Source: an uncultured Bacteroidales bacterium (GTDB taxonomy: Bacteria; Bacteroidota; Bacteroidia; Bacteroidales; WCHB1-69). From it: DNA of 32,909 bases. The notes under the pieces were generated by a model, which did not search any database, was not told where the DNA came from, and worked only from the letters and a program-made list of their open reading frames with translations. Shown in pieces: positions 15,827 through 24,647 of the stretch; the stretch's first letter is position 1; each line of letters starts with the position of its first letter. The stretch spans positions 1 to 32,909 of the forward strand of contig CAMKLG010000032.1 of the NCBI GenBank assembly GCA_946413585.1, in the 5' to 3' direction. The translations under genes were made by a program, and so were the position numbers.

Positions 15827-17245
15827 TTATTTCGCGCTTCTCCCGCGGATAACAGCGCCGGTTTTGGCTTTGCCGACGCGGATCATGTCCAGAATCGGGC
15901 GGTTGGAGGGGCAGATGAAGGAACATGAACCGCATTCGATACAGTTCATGATGCCGTACTTCTCGGTGTCGTCCCAACGTTTCAGATCCGTGAAGGTGTG
16001 CAGCATATAGGGTTCCAGTCCCATCGGGCAGACGCTCACGCACTTGCCGCAGCGCAGACAAGGGTGCACCTCGCCGCGCACACTCTCCTCCTCGTTCATG
16101 AACAGGAGACTCGACATGCCCTTGGCGGTGTAGGCACCTAAGTTGGCGATGGCCTTGCCCATCATCGGACCGCCGGAGATGATCTTGCCGGTGTCCTCGG
16201 GGATACCCACCGACTGCAGCACGCTCAGGATCGGGGTACCGATGCGCAGGCGGTAATTTTTGCACTGGTCGGGGCGCAGCGAACGGCCGGAGACCGTGGT
16301 GTAGGTTTGCACGATCGGTTTGTTCTTCTGCACGGCCAAGTAGATGGTGTACATCGTGGTGATGTTGTTGACGATGCAACCCACGGAGATCGGCAGTGCT
16401 CCGTTCGGGACGCTTCTGCCGGTGATGGCTTTGATCAGCTGTTTCTCAGCACCTTGCGGGTATTTGATGTTCAGCGGTTGCACTTCGATGTTGGGGTAGC
16501 GCTTCGCCGTCTCCATCAGCATTTTGATGGCGCGGGGTTTGTTCTCCTCGATGCCGATGATGGCCTTGGGCGCACCCGACGCGATGAGCGCAATCTCGAT
16601 GCCGATCATGCACTGCTCGCAACGCTCCAGAATCACACGGTTATCGGTGGAGATATACGGCTCGCACTCGGCGGCGTTGACGATCAAGTATTCGCACTTC
16701 TGATCCGGCTTCAACATATATTTAATATGTGTCGGGAAGCAGGCACCACCTAATCCCACGATGCCGCGGTCTTTCATGCGCTCAATAATCTCCTCCTTGG
16801 TCTTCAGCTTGATGTCGTGGATGATGTCCAATGAGGTGTCGATGCTCTCGTCCCATTCGTCGCCCTCGCGTTTGATCACCACGGCGGGTTTCTTGTATCC
16901 GGTGATGTCGGCCACTTGATCGACTTTGACGACGGTGCCGGAGATGGGGGCGTGGATGTTGGCGCAGACGAACGATTCAGCCTTGCCGATGAGCTGGCCG
17001 ACTTTCACCTTGTCGCCTTTTTGCACGATGGGCGTGGCCGGGGCACCGAGATGCTGGGTCATATAGACGACCGCCTCATCGGGCAGCGGAAAGGTCTCCA
17101 CGGGTGCGGAGTGCGCGAACTTGTTGGCTTCAGGGTGCACACCGCCCATGTGGAAGGTCTTGTGGTTCATTTTTTTGACGTATTGCGCGCTTTCTTTGAT
17201 ATTGTCTTCGATTCTCTGTTCGAGGGTTGCGACTGTATTTTCCAT
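15827..17245 (-). CDS. rnfC: Rnf electron transport complex subunit C
   Basis: RnfC is the peripheral NADH-oxidising subunit that carries FMN and two [4Fe-4S] clusters in the ferredoxin:NAD+ oxidoreductase that pumps Na+ or H+. From ATG 17245 the product is 472 aa. Visible features are the N-terminal HMGGVHPEANK motif, a biotinyl-lipoyl-like segment (ANIHAPISGTV), the nucleotide-binding loop GIVGLGGACFPTHIKY, NAAECEPYIS, and near the C-terminus two ferredoxin motifs (CLRCGKCVSVCP and CIECGSCSFICP). The C-terminus lacks long extensions. The frame is open to 17317 but that part is a structured intergenic element, so the ATG at 17245 (MENTVATLEQ) is preferred. rnfD, G, E and A do not follow; a terminator does. 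Confidence 0.95.
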   Translation of the reverse strand: MENTVATLEQRIEDNIKESAQYVKKMNHKTFHMGGVHPEANKFAHSAPVETFPLPDEAVVYMTQHLGAPATPIVQKGDKVKVGQLIGKAESFVCANIHAPISGTVVKVDQVADITGYKKPAVVIKREGDEWDESIDTSLDIIHDIKLKTKEEIIERMKDRGIVGLGGACFPTHIKYMLKPDQKCEYLIVNAAECEPYISTDNRVILERCEQCMIGIEIALIASGAPKAIIGIEENKPRAIKMLMETAKRYPNIEVQPLNIKYPQGAEKQLIKAITGRSVPNGALPISVGCIVNNITTMYTIYLAVQKNKPIVQTYTTVSGRSLRPDQCKNYRLRIGTPILSVLQSVGIPEDTGKIISGGPMMGKAIANLGAYTAKGMSSLLFMNEEESVRGEVHPCLRCGKCVSVCPMGLEPYMLHTFTDLKRWDDTEKYGIMNCIECGSCSFICPSNRPILDMIRVGKAKTGAVIRGRSAK

Positions 17246-17266
17246 TTTGATTGATTTTCGTTTGTT

Positions 17267-17366
17267 ATTCCCAAGGTTCCGCTTCGCTTTGTTTTGGCTG
17301 CTCTGCCCAGAGCTCACTGCGTTCGCCCTGGGTTGACACGTGTCGGGCTTGCAGCCCTCTTGGAAT
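17267..17366. repeat. Structured ~100-bp element between rnfB and rnfC, MITE-like
   Basis: The ends form an imperfect inverted repeat: ATTCCCAAG at 17267-17275 and CTTGGAAT at 17359-17366. Inside are a hairpin CCCAG...CTGGG at 17306-17332, a perfect palindrome GACACGTGTC at 17335-17344 and a hairpin GGGCT-TGC-AGCCC at 17345-17357. Spacing between the flanking genes is only 127 bp, so the element fills nearly the whole gap. It could be a non-autonomous repeat or an RNA-level structure affecting rnfC expression. Copy number elsewhere is not known. Confidence 0.5.
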
Positions 17367-17372
17367 TATATT

Positions 17373-18251
17373 CTATGCTTGTGCGGGTTCGGCGGCGACG
17401 GGTTCTGCCACGGGTTCGGTTTTCGGGGTTTCCTTCTTGGGCGGGAAGCCGACGGTGAGGATAGCACCGGAAGGGCACTCATCGACGCACTTGCGGCACG
17501 CCTTGCACTTGTGGTAGTCGATGTAGGCAAGGTTGTTCTCCACGGTGATGGCCTCGAACGGGCACACCTTGGCGCACTTGCCGCATCCGATACAAGCGGA
17601 AGAGCAGTTCTTCTTGGCCACAGCACCTTTTTCTTTGTTGTTGCATGCCACATAGACGCGGCGGTGGTTCTTGCCCTTGTCGCGGATCTCGAGCACGCCG
17701 CGCGGACAGGCGTTGGCGCAAGCTTTACAACCCACGCAGAGTTCCTCCTTCACCTCTGGAAGATGCGTTTCGGGGTTGAGGTGGATGGCGTCGAACTGAC
17801 AAGCTGCCACGCAGTCGCCGCATCCGAGGCATCCGAATGGACAAGCTTTCTCGCCCGCGAACAAGGTGTTGGCAAAGGCGCAGGTGAGTGCGGAGTCATA
17901 GAACGACTTCATGGGCGCGTGCTCGCAGGTGCCATTGCAGCGCACCACGGAGACCTGAGGTTCATGTTCGACGGCACTCAAGTGCATAATCTCGGCAATT
18001 TTGGCGGTATCGCTGCCAGGACAATAGGCCACATTGAGGTCATTGTTCTTCACAATAGCCTCAGCCATAGCACGACAGCCGGCAAATCCACAGCCGCCGC
18101 AGTTAGCGTTGGGCAGACATGCTTGCACTAAATCGATACGAGGATCTTCCTCTACATGGAAGAACTTCGACACAAAGTATAAAATCACCGCGGCGATAAG
18201 ACCCGTAAGTCCCACTGTAATAGCCGCATACAGAATGGTTGTTGTTGGCAT
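17373..18251 (-). CDS. rnfB: Rnf electron transport complex subunit B (polyferredoxin)
   Basis: RnfB accepts electrons from reduced ferredoxin and passes them into the Rnf complex. The 292-aa product has an N-terminal membrane anchor (residues ~5-30) and a [4Fe-4S] domain CLPNANCGGCGFAGC...YCPG (Cys45 to Cys77). Several ferredoxin-type motifs follow: CPFGCLGCGDCVAACQ, CVGCKACANACP, CIGCGKCAKVCP and CKACRKCVDECP. A Pro/Ala/Glu-rich tail closes the protein (ETPKTEPVAEPVAAEPAQA). This architecture matches Bacteroidales RnfB. It is first in a two-gene minus-strand unit with rnfC and has a good promoter immediately upstream. Confidence 0.96.
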   Translation of the reverse strand: MPTTTILYAAITVGLTGLIAAVILYFVSKFFHVEEDPRIDLVQACLPNANCGGCGFAGCRAMAEAIVKNNDLNVAYCPGSDTAKIAEIMHLSAVEHEPQVSVVRCNGTCEHAPMKSFYDSALTCAFANTLFAGEKACPFGCLGCGDCVAACQFDAIHLNPETHLPEVKEELCVGCKACANACPRGVLEIRDKGKNHRRVYVACNNKEKGAVAKKNCSSACIGCGKCAKVCPFEAITVENNLAYIDYHKCKACRKCVDECPSGAILTVGFPPKKETPKTEPVAEPVAAEPAQA

Positions 18252-18274
18252 AGGTTTATTATTTTTTCAAACCG

Positions 18275-18282
18275 CAAAGATA
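18275..18282 (-). promoter_or_regulatory. Bacteroidota -7 element for rnfBC
   Basis: The minus strand reads TATCTTTG, an exact match to TAnnTTTG, 23 bases upstream of the rnfB ATG. It is divergent from the promoter at 18317-18324. Confidence 0.7.
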
Positions 18283-18316
18283 CAATTTTTTATTATAATT
18301 TGTTGCCCTAAATTCG

Positions 18317-18324
18317 TACTTTTG
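18317..18324 (+). promoter_or_regulatory. Bacteroidota -7 element for the OMP-S41 peptidase operon
   Basis: TACTTTTG matches TAnnTTTG and is followed by GCCGCCGC; the ATG lies 18 bases downstream. TTTG at 18299-18302 is a weak -33 candidate with short spacing. Confidence 0.65.
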
Positions 18325-18342
18325 CCGCCGCATTATAAAATC

Positions 18343-19164
18343 ATGTTTATGAGAGAAAAAACACTGCTAAAATCCCTAGTCGTGGCGGCGATGATGGCGG
18401 CGGGTGGGAACGCCTTCGCACAGAGTGCCAGTGCCGACAAAGGAAATTCCTTTTTCCTTAATCTCAGGGGAGATTTTGGTGCCACCAGCTGCGTGGAAAC
18501 AAGCGTTGTCCCCTTTTCATTTTTGGGATTCACTTCCGGTGTACAAGGCGGATTCACCGACGAATGGAAACGTTGTCATATCCAATTTGATCTTGGATGG
18601 CTTCCCTCTATAACGGTCCATCCTTCAGGCACTACACACCGCATCACCACCAAGTTGGAGTTCCTGTACAGCTGTCTCAAGCCCTCCGACAGCCGCTGGC
18701 ATTTCTGGTCGGGAGCTTCCGTGGGAGGCTTTGCGGATGCCAAGCTCCTACCCGATTTGCAAAATGCCCAAACCACGTTTTCTCTTTTCGGCACCATCTC
18801 CGCTGAGGAACTGGTACAGTGTGACTTCGCGTATGACAAGGACGACAAGTCCCATCCCTGGATGACGGCTTTCGTCAAACTCTCTTTGCCCCTGTTCGCC
18901 TCTGGCTCCCGTCCGGGGTTTGCCTACGTGCAGCCGCCTTTGAACGACGACGACATCACAACCTTGCTGACCAGAGCGAACGAGCCAGTGAACAAATGGT
19001 TTCCGGGATACACCTACGACTTAGGGTTCACCGTCAACCTGCGCAACGGCAACCGTTTCGCCTTCGGCCATCGCGTGGATTTCTTCACCACAGGAAAGAA
19101 AGGGGCTTACCGATATGACAATGCCTGCAGAACGGGTTATATTCAATTCATGTTCAAAATCTAA
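18343..19164 (+). CDS. Probable outer-membrane or periplasmic beta-rich protein, unknown family
   Basis: From ATG 18343 (alternative ATG 18349) the product has 273 residues, with a signal peptide ending near AFA|Q. The mature protein is rich in alternating aromatic and polar residues (SFFLNLRGDFGATS, HIQFDLGWLPSITV, RFAFGHRVDFFTT) and ends in GYIQFMFKI, consistent with an outer-membrane beta-barrel. I do not recognise a named family. The frame stays open upstream to 18034, but that crosses the rnfB gene and both promoters, so it is rejected. It is followed after 12 bp by an S41 peptidase lipoprotein and is probably co-transcribed with it, which hints at a shared envelope role. Confidence 0.72.
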   Translation: MFMREKTLLKSLVVAAMMAAGGNAFAQSASADKGNSFFLNLRGDFGATSCVETSVVPFSFLGFTSGVQGGFTDEWKRCHIQFDLGWLPSITVHPSGTTHRITTKLEFLYSCLKPSDSRWHFWSGASVGGFADAKLLPDLQNAQTTFSLFGTISAEELVQCDFAYDKDDKSHPWMTAFVKLSLPLFASGSRPGFAYVQPPLNDDDITTLLTRANEPVNKWFPGYTYDLGFTVNLRNGNRFAFGHRVDFFTTGKKGAYRYDNACRTGYIQFMFKI

Positions 19165-19176
19165 TTTCACACGGCT

Positions 19177-20229
19177 ATGAAAAAGTTCAGTATCATCATA
19201 ATCTGCCTTTTGGCCATATTTTTCTCCTCCTGCGAACAACTGCTCATGGAGAAAGACGTTAAAAACACCCCTACCAACGTATTCGAATATCTATGGGGCA
19301 GAGTGGATCAGCTCTATACCTTCTTCGACGTGAAAGGGGTGAACTGGGACTCAGTGCACGCCGTTTACCGTCCGATGGTCTATGACGAGATGAGCGACGA
19401 CAGTCTGTTCCGCGTTTGTTCTGCCATGCTCAACACGTTGCGCGACGGCCACACCAACCTGTGGAGCGATTTCGACATCATGCGCAGCGATACTATTTCC
19501 TATTGGATGAGTGAGTATAACTGTTTTGATGCAGATCTAATTACACTTAACTATCTGACCTTGCAAGGTCACCAAACCGGTTCGCTGAAGCACAACGCCA
19601 TCCGCAACGGCAGGGTGGCCTACGTCCGTTATAGCTCTTTCTCTTCCGATCTTTCCGACAAGGATCTGAAATATGTGATGCATCTATATAAAGATTGTGA
19701 CGGTTTGGTACTTGATTTGCGCCAAAACGGCGGTGGCAGCATCGCGAACGTGGCAAAGCTAATGAGCATTTTCGACTGTCACCATCAGAAGATCTATTCC
19801 GTGCAGCACAAAGCGGGTCCCGCCCACAACGATTTCACACCTCTTTTGGATGAGTTTGCTCCCGACAGCAGCATTTTGGGTAAGAGCAGCCCGTACCTCA
19901 AGCCGGTAGCGGTCTTGGTGGATCGCGGATCGTTTAGTGCCACCTCTTTCTTCTCTCTCGCCACGCAGGCGTTCGACAACGTGAAGCTGTTTGGCGACTA
20001 TACTGGCGGTGGCACTGGTCTGCCTAACGGTGGCATGCTGCCCAACGGCTGGACCTACCGCTTCAGCTGTTCCCGCACCATCGCACTTGACGGCGGCAAC
20101 TACGAAAACGGAGTTCCACCAGATGTGCGTGTGCTTCTCGACCCCGCAGCCGTGGCCCAGGGCAAGGACAACATCATCGAGACAGCTGCCGACTGGATCC
20201 AGTCCGGCGGCATCACTGCAAACTACTAA
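19177..20229 (+). CDS. S41 family peptidase, lipoprotein
   Basis: A 350-aa lipoprotein with lipobox FFSS|C (Cys19), anchored in the envelope. The tail-specific-protease core is visible: NTLRDGHTNLW, then the beta strand DGLVLDLRQNGGGSIANVAKLM, and RGSFSATSFFSLA with the likely nucleophile Ser254, followed by DYTGGGTGLPNGGMLPNGW and NGVPPDVRV. No PDZ domain is apparent between the N-terminal region and the core, which is common in Bacteroidota S41 lipoproteins. The substrate is unknown. The gene ends 7 bp from the convergent TonB-dependent receptor gene with no hairpin terminator between them; the stop lies inside a 19-bp repeat also found at 30519. Confidence 0.88.
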   Translation: MKKFSIIIICLLAIFFSSCEQLLMEKDVKNTPTNVFEYLWGRVDQLYTFFDVKGVNWDSVHAVYRPMVYDEMSDDSLFRVCSAMLNTLRDGHTNLWSDFDIMRSDTISYWMSEYNCFDADLITLNYLTLQGHQTGSLKHNAIRNGRVAYVRYSSFSSDLSDKDLKYVMHLYKDCDGLVLDLRQNGGGSIANVAKLMSIFDCHHQKIYSVQHKAGPAHNDFTPLLDEFAPDSSILGKSSPYLKPVAVLVDRGSFSATSFFSLATQAFDNVKLFGDYTGGGTGLPNGGMLPNGWTYRFSCSRTIALDGGNYENGVPPDVRVLLDPAAVAQGKDNIIETAADWIQSGGITANY

Positions 20230-20239
20230 CTGCTAACTA
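20221..20239 (-). repeat. 19-bp repeat (TAGTTAGCAGTTAGTAGTT family), copy at S41 gene end
   Basis: The reverse complement of this stretch is identical over 19 bases to 30519-30537. It includes the S41 stop codon at 20227-20229 and lies between the two convergent genes. Confidence 0.75.
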
Positions 20240-22639
20240 AAACTTAAACGTCCACATCACCGACGGGATAATAGGGAACAGGCTCATCTGATAAGCGTGG
20301 TTCTGCATGGAGAAGTCCGTGATGTCACCATCACCAGTCTCAATGCTGGTCTCGAAGAAAACGAGGAACGGATTCTGACGGTTATAGACGTTGTAAATAG
20401 AGAAATTCAGGCCTGTTTCGAACTTGGAGGTCTTCTTGATAGTCCAATCCACGGAGATGTCGAGTCGGTGGTAGGGGTTCACACGATACTCGTTGCGACC
20501 ACTATACTCGGTGACCACGGAACCCATGTAGAGGTAGTAACCCAGCGGAACCGTCATGGTATTGCCAGACTGGAAGACCCACAAAGCGGAAGCTCTCAGC
20601 TTGTTGGGGATTATCTCGTAGCTGAGGCTGATGGAGACATCGTGACGACGGTCGTATTTCGCCCAGTAAGGTTTCCCGCCATTCAGATCGTCAAATTGCC
20701 GCCGCGTGAAGCCAAGCGTATAGCCGATAAAACCGGTGAAACGTCCGCGCGACTTCTTGATATAAAACTCAGCACCCGCCGACCATCCTTTTCCAAAAAC
20801 GTACAATTGGTCAGGATTGATGGTTAAGATACTGAAATCCAATCCATCCTTGTACTCAGCCAGGTTATACATCTGTTTATAATAAAGATCCACGTATGTC
20901 TCGAACATGTTTTGGTGGAAATTCTTGAACACACCTAACGTGTATTGAAACACAGTCTGAGGTTTCAACAAATCGGTGGAAGGCATCCACACATCCGTGG
21001 GAAGCGAAACGCTCGCGACAGAAATCCGATGCATATATTGGTAATTCAATGTCGCAGAAGCTTTGATGGAGGTGGTGGAATCAATCATCCAACGCAACGA
21101 GAAACGCGGTTCCACACGGTTATACTGGACAACAGACTCCCCGGGCTTGTACATGATGGAATCCACCACGTGTCCCAGTTCATCAAGAACATAACGTGTG
21201 AACGGGCCTAACTGATGGTAATTGCTGTAGCGCAACCCCATGTTCAGCTTCCACTTCGGGGTGATATCATATTCATCATGAGCATAAATGCTTAATTCAT
21301 TGCCATACAGATGCTGTACCTCAGGGATTCCCAAAGGCGATTCCACACCCGTTTCCACCCTATATTGTCCCGGATTGCAATCGTGGAACACATCATGCAC
21401 ACCAAAACGAAGATTGTGCTTCGGAGTCGGAATCCAAGTCAGTTCACTCTTAAGGCTGTAGTCGCGCACTCCAGACGAAAGTTTGAAAGAATACGGATCC
21501 ATCAACATTTCAGTACTGAAATCATAGTCGCTGAACGTAGCGGAAGTATTGAGAAACAGACGGTTACCGATGATAAAGTTCCATCTTGCCGAAGCTGCCG
21601 CATTTCCCCACTTGAAGGCCATCTTGGTCTGCTGCGTTTTCGATTTGAAGCCATAGACATCGTGTCCGTAATACGCACCGAAATAGAGCCGATGGCGCGA
21701 ATTAATGACGATATTGAACTTGGCATTGAGGTCGTAGAAGTAGAATTCGGTGCCTTTCATCGGGTTATCCTTTTTGAGAAACGGTTGGATGATCCAATCG
21801 GCGTATGTCCGTCGGCCAGAAATCAAAAACGAAACGCGGTCTTTCTTGATAGGTCCCTGCACGGTGAGATGTGAAAAAATCAGCCCTAATCCGCCATCCA
21901 CCTCGTATCGTTTCAGATTGCCATCTTTCTGATAGACGTTCAGGATGGAAGCCGCGCGACCGCCATAATATGCCGGCATTCCCGACTTAATGAGCTCGAT
22001 GCTTTTGACGGCATCGGCATTGAAGATGGAGAAGAAACCGAAAAGGTGATCCGCGTTGTAGATAGTAGCCTCATCGAGAAGGACGAGGTTTTGGTCAGTA
22101 CCACTACCGCGCACATAGAAACCCGAGTTCCCTTCGCCACCTGACTGCACGCCCGGGAGCAGCTGTATGGATTTGATGACATCGGCCTCCCCCATTAGTG
22201 CAGGCAACGCCTTGATTGTCTGGATGCTCAGCTCCATACGTCCTACATCGCCGCCCGTGACATTCACATTGCCACGCTCACCCTGGATCACCACCTCCTT
22301 TCCGGCAATCGCCGCAGGTTCCAACTCAAAATGCCGTGACTGACTCTTCGTCAATGTGACAGTATCCTGCAAAGTCTTGTATCCCATGAAGTTAATGGAG
22401 ACTTTATACGTTCCAGGCATCACCGAAACCGAATAATAACCCGCTTGGTTGGTGACGCACCCCTGCACATTCGACGGGGACTGGATATCCGTCAGGATAA
22501 CGTAAACGCCCATCATGGTCTCGCCGTTGCTGGCATCATGCACGACCCCCGACAACGCCACGCGCCCACTTTGCGCAACAGTCGTCCCCGCACACAACAC
22601 CATCATCACACACAACAATATATGGTACAATCTATTCAT
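20237..22639 (-). CDS. TonB-dependent receptor with N-terminal carboxypeptidase-regulatory-like domain
   Basis: An 800-aa outer-membrane receptor. A signal peptide ends near TVA|Q. A CarboxypepD_reg-like beta-sandwich follows at residues ~28-105 (LSGVVHDASNGETMMGVYVIL ... GYYSVSVMPGTYKVSINFMGYK). The plug domain is at ~125-230 (LPALMGEADVIKSIQLLPGVQSG, GFYVRGSGTDQNLVLLDEA, IELIKSGMPAYYGGRAASI). The barrel ends in the typical terminal aromatic (MWTFKF). The length is shorter than SusC proteins and no SusD neighbour is present, so it belongs to the general TonB-dependent group rather than a polysaccharide-utilisation pair. The substrate is unknown. The DMT permease 75 bp upstream on the same strand could be co-transcribed. 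Confidence 0.93.
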   Translation of the reverse strand: MNRLYHILLCVMMVLCAGTTVAQSGRVALSGVVHDASNGETMMGVYVILTDIQSPSNVQGCVTNQAGYYSVSVMPGTYKVSINFMGYKTLQDTVTLTKSQSRHFELEPAAIAGKEVVIQGERGNVNVTGGDVGRMELSIQTIKALPALMGEADVIKSIQLLPGVQSGGEGNSGFYVRGSGTDQNLVLLDEATIYNADHLFGFFSIFNADAVKSIELIKSGMPAYYGGRAASILNVYQKDGNLKRYEVDGGLGLIFSHLTVQGPIKKDRVSFLISGRRTYADWIIQPFLKKDNPMKGTEFYFYDLNAKFNIVINSRHRLYFGAYYGHDVYGFKSKTQQTKMAFKWGNAAASARWNFIIGNRLFLNTSATFSDYDFSTEMLMDPYSFKLSSGVRDYSLKSELTWIPTPKHNLRFGVHDVFHDCNPGQYRVETGVESPLGIPEVQHLYGNELSIYAHDEYDITPKWKLNMGLRYSNYHQLGPFTRYVLDELGHVVDSIMYKPGESVVQYNRVEPRFSLRWMIDSTTSIKASATLNYQYMHRISVASVSLPTDVWMPSTDLLKPQTVFQYTLGVFKNFHQNMFETYVDLYYKQMYNLAEYKDGLDFSILTINPDQLYVFGKGWSAGAEFYIKKSRGRFTGFIGYTLGFTRRQFDDLNGGKPYWAKYDRRHDVSISLSYEIIPNKLRASALWVFQSGNTMTVPLGYYLYMGSVVTEYSGRNEYRVNPYHRLDISVDWTIKKTSKFETGLNFSIYNVYNRQNPFLVFFETSIETGDGDITDFSMQNHAYQMSLFPIIPSVMWTFKF

Positions 22640-22714
22640 TTACAATTCATAATTATCGCCTCATCACAAATCGCAAATCACACATCGTTCGCCATTCTTT
22701 CAACCTTCTAACCT

Positions 22715-23620
22715 CTAAACCTCCCTCTTTCCAACTTTCAACTGGCTGAAGGTGACGCCGACCACGATTACGAGAATGCCCCAAAATTTGATGGAGGTAA
22801 AGGCTTCTTGACCAATGGCAGCGGCAGCAAGGAGAGTGACAATAGGGATCAGGTTCGTGAAAACGCAGGTCTTGCTGACTGTCAGTTGTTTAACAGAGTA
22901 GGAATAGAGCATATACGCACCAGCGGAGCAGAGCAAAGCCAGGCATATCAAGCTGGAAATCGAGGAAAAATTCCAGTTCAACGAGGGCCATTGTTGGATG
23001 TCAAATATCAGTATGAAAGGCAGATAGAACGGGATGGCAATAAAGTTCTGCATGGTAGTGACCGTAGCGGGGGAATATTTTTTGAGCAAGCGAGTGAGTT
23101 GCACACTGTATCCGCTGGCCGCCAACACCGCCAAGCTCAGCAGCATCGTTCCCTTGAGGTTGAAGGACATCTGACCATTCGGGCTCACCGTCAGCATCAG
23201 CACGCCGCCCATGGAAACTATCGCACCTACTATAAACTCCCATCTAATCGGCTCTTTTTCAGTAAAATACATTGTGATGGAGATAACAATAGGGATAAGT
23301 GCGATGATGACGGCAGCAAAACTGGCATCCACATACTTCAGCCCAAAATCCTCCCCGATAAAGTAGAGAAAGGGTTCAAAAAAAGCCAAAAGCAAAAAAT
23401 CTTTATAATCGGCACGCTCAATGTGTTGCAATTTCTTCTGTAATTTGAGTAGCGTCACAAAGACCACCGAGGCCAACACCAAACGAATAAAAACGATGGT
23501 GAATACTGGAAAATTGTTGATTAACAACTGTTTGATCCACACAAAGCTAAAGCCCCAAAAGAGCATAGCGAACATGATGGCCACATAACCTAGGACCTGA
23601 TTTGATTGATTGTTTTTCAT
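22715..23620 (-). CDS. DMT superfamily (EamA) permease
   Basis: A 301-aa integral membrane protein with about ten hydrophobic segments in two EamA halves. Typical features are the first helix with MLFWGFSFVWIKQLL, and the second-half segment SVKQLTVSKTCVFTNLIPIVTLLAAAAIGQE. Family members export metabolites or amino acids; the substrate cannot be predicted. It starts 79 bp from the divergent lipoprotein gene. No exact TAnnTTTG was found in the 23621-23699 gap. Confidence 0.9.
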   Translation of the reverse strand: MKNNQSNQVLGYVAIMFAMLFWGFSFVWIKQLLINNFPVFTIVFIRLVLASVVFVTLLKLQKKLQHIERADYKDFLLLAFFEPFLYFIGEDFGLKYVDASFAAVIIALIPIVISITMYFTEKEPIRWEFIVGAIVSMGGVLMLTVSPNGQMSFNLKGTMLLSLAVLAASGYSVQLTRLLKKYSPATVTTMQNFIAIPFYLPFILIFDIQQWPSLNWNFSSISSLICLALLCSAGAYMLYSYSVKQLTVSKTCVFTNLIPIVTLLAAAAIGQEAFTSIKFWGILVIVVGVTFSQLKVGKREV

Positions 23621-23699
23621 GGCCGCAAAAAAACGAAAATTTTTTCAATCATGCAATATAAATCAAAAAATATCGTTAAAGAATCTCAAACAATGTTAT

Positions 23700-24644
23700 A
23701 TGAAGAAATTTATCTACTTAACAATCAGCGTATTAGCAATCATCTTCGGGGTTAATTCCTGCAAACCCACGGACCTAACCCCTGCATACATTTATATCAC
23801 CCCTGAAGATTTCGAGAATTGCATCGATGTCAGCAAATTTAACGAGATGCACGATGCCAACTATGATCAAGAGCATTTGGAAGCGCTCACACACCACAAA
23901 TTCACACACGCCAACATTTATGTAAACAACAAGAACCTTGGCTGCTGGGAGTTACCCTGCAAAGTTCCAGTGTTGGATGTTGATAACGATGACTCATGTA
24001 CACTGATTATGCTCCCTGCCTTCCCAATGACGGGCATGGCCAACACCATTCAAGGATACCCTTTCCTCAACATCACGCGCCAACGGGTTCTCCTTCGCAA
24101 GGACAAGGTCTATGAAGTGTCACAGAACCGTCCTAAGTATATTTATAGCGAATACGCCCATGTGGCTTATTTTGAAACGTTTTCCAACAGTTCATCTTTT
24201 TCCCCGACTTCCACTTCCCCCGGCCAGACAGGGTTGACCTTCGTGCCCACCACCTACGAAGGCAAAAATGTAGGTGAAATCATCCTCAATGATTCCAACG
24301 GCCTGTATTTTGATGTCAAGACCACTCTTACCGAACCTGTTCCTGTGGGCAGTTACAGAGTCGTTCTCGAGGTTCGCTACAAAACGGAAGGCGACATTGA
24401 TGTGAATATGCGCATGTCCACCGCATATAACCCTTACAACGACTATGCTATCGGCGGTTTTTACGCCTCACCTGACGAATGGAAGACCATCCACTTTGAC
24501 TTGACAAACACCATCAATGCCTACCATAGTGCATCGGGTAATTCCACGTACATCACCTTAATGTTCTCAGGAGGCGGCGAAAAAGGCAAAGAGACCCGGT
24601 TTGAAATTGACGACGTGAAAGTTTTATGGATTCGCACCGCCTAA
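23700..24644 (+). CDS. Lipoprotein of unknown function upstream of a glycosylphosphotransferase
   Basis: From ATG 23700 the product has 314 residues, with a lipoprotein signal (FGVNS|C, Cys21). The mature part is beta-rich; its second half (YFETFSNSS ... GLYFDVKTTLTEPVPVGSYRVVLEVRYK ... RFEIDDVKVLWI) has the look of a carbohydrate-binding or galactose-binding-like fold. I do not recognise a named family. The frame opens at 23610 but that part overlaps the divergent DMT gene start and lacks signal-peptide sense. The next gene begins 3 bp after the stop, so they form an operon, suggesting a link to surface polysaccharide. Confidence 0.75.
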   Translation: MKKFIYLTISVLAIIFGVNSCKPTDLTPAYIYITPEDFENCIDVSKFNEMHDANYDQEHLEALTHHKFTHANIYVNNKNLGCWELPCKVPVLDVDNDDSCTLIMLPAFPMTGMANTIQGYPFLNITRQRVLLRKDKVYEVSQNRPKYIYSEYAHVAYFETFSNSSSFSPTSTSPGQTGLTFVPTTYEGKNVGEIILNDSNGLYFDVKTTLTEPVPVGSYRVVLEVRYKTEGDIDVNMRMSTAYNPYNDYAIGGFYASPDEWKTIHFDLTNTINAYHSASGNSTYITLMFSGGGEKGKETRFEIDDVKVLWIRTA

Positions 24645-24647
24645 ATC

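Noticed and set aside
17246..17317. N-terminal extension of RnfC
   Set aside because: It reads through the structured element and gives a Ser/Asn/Lys-rich stretch unlike RnfC N-termini.
18034..18342. Upstream extension of the 273-aa envelope protein
   Set aside because: It runs antisense through rnfB and across both divergent promoters; the signal peptide begins at 18343.
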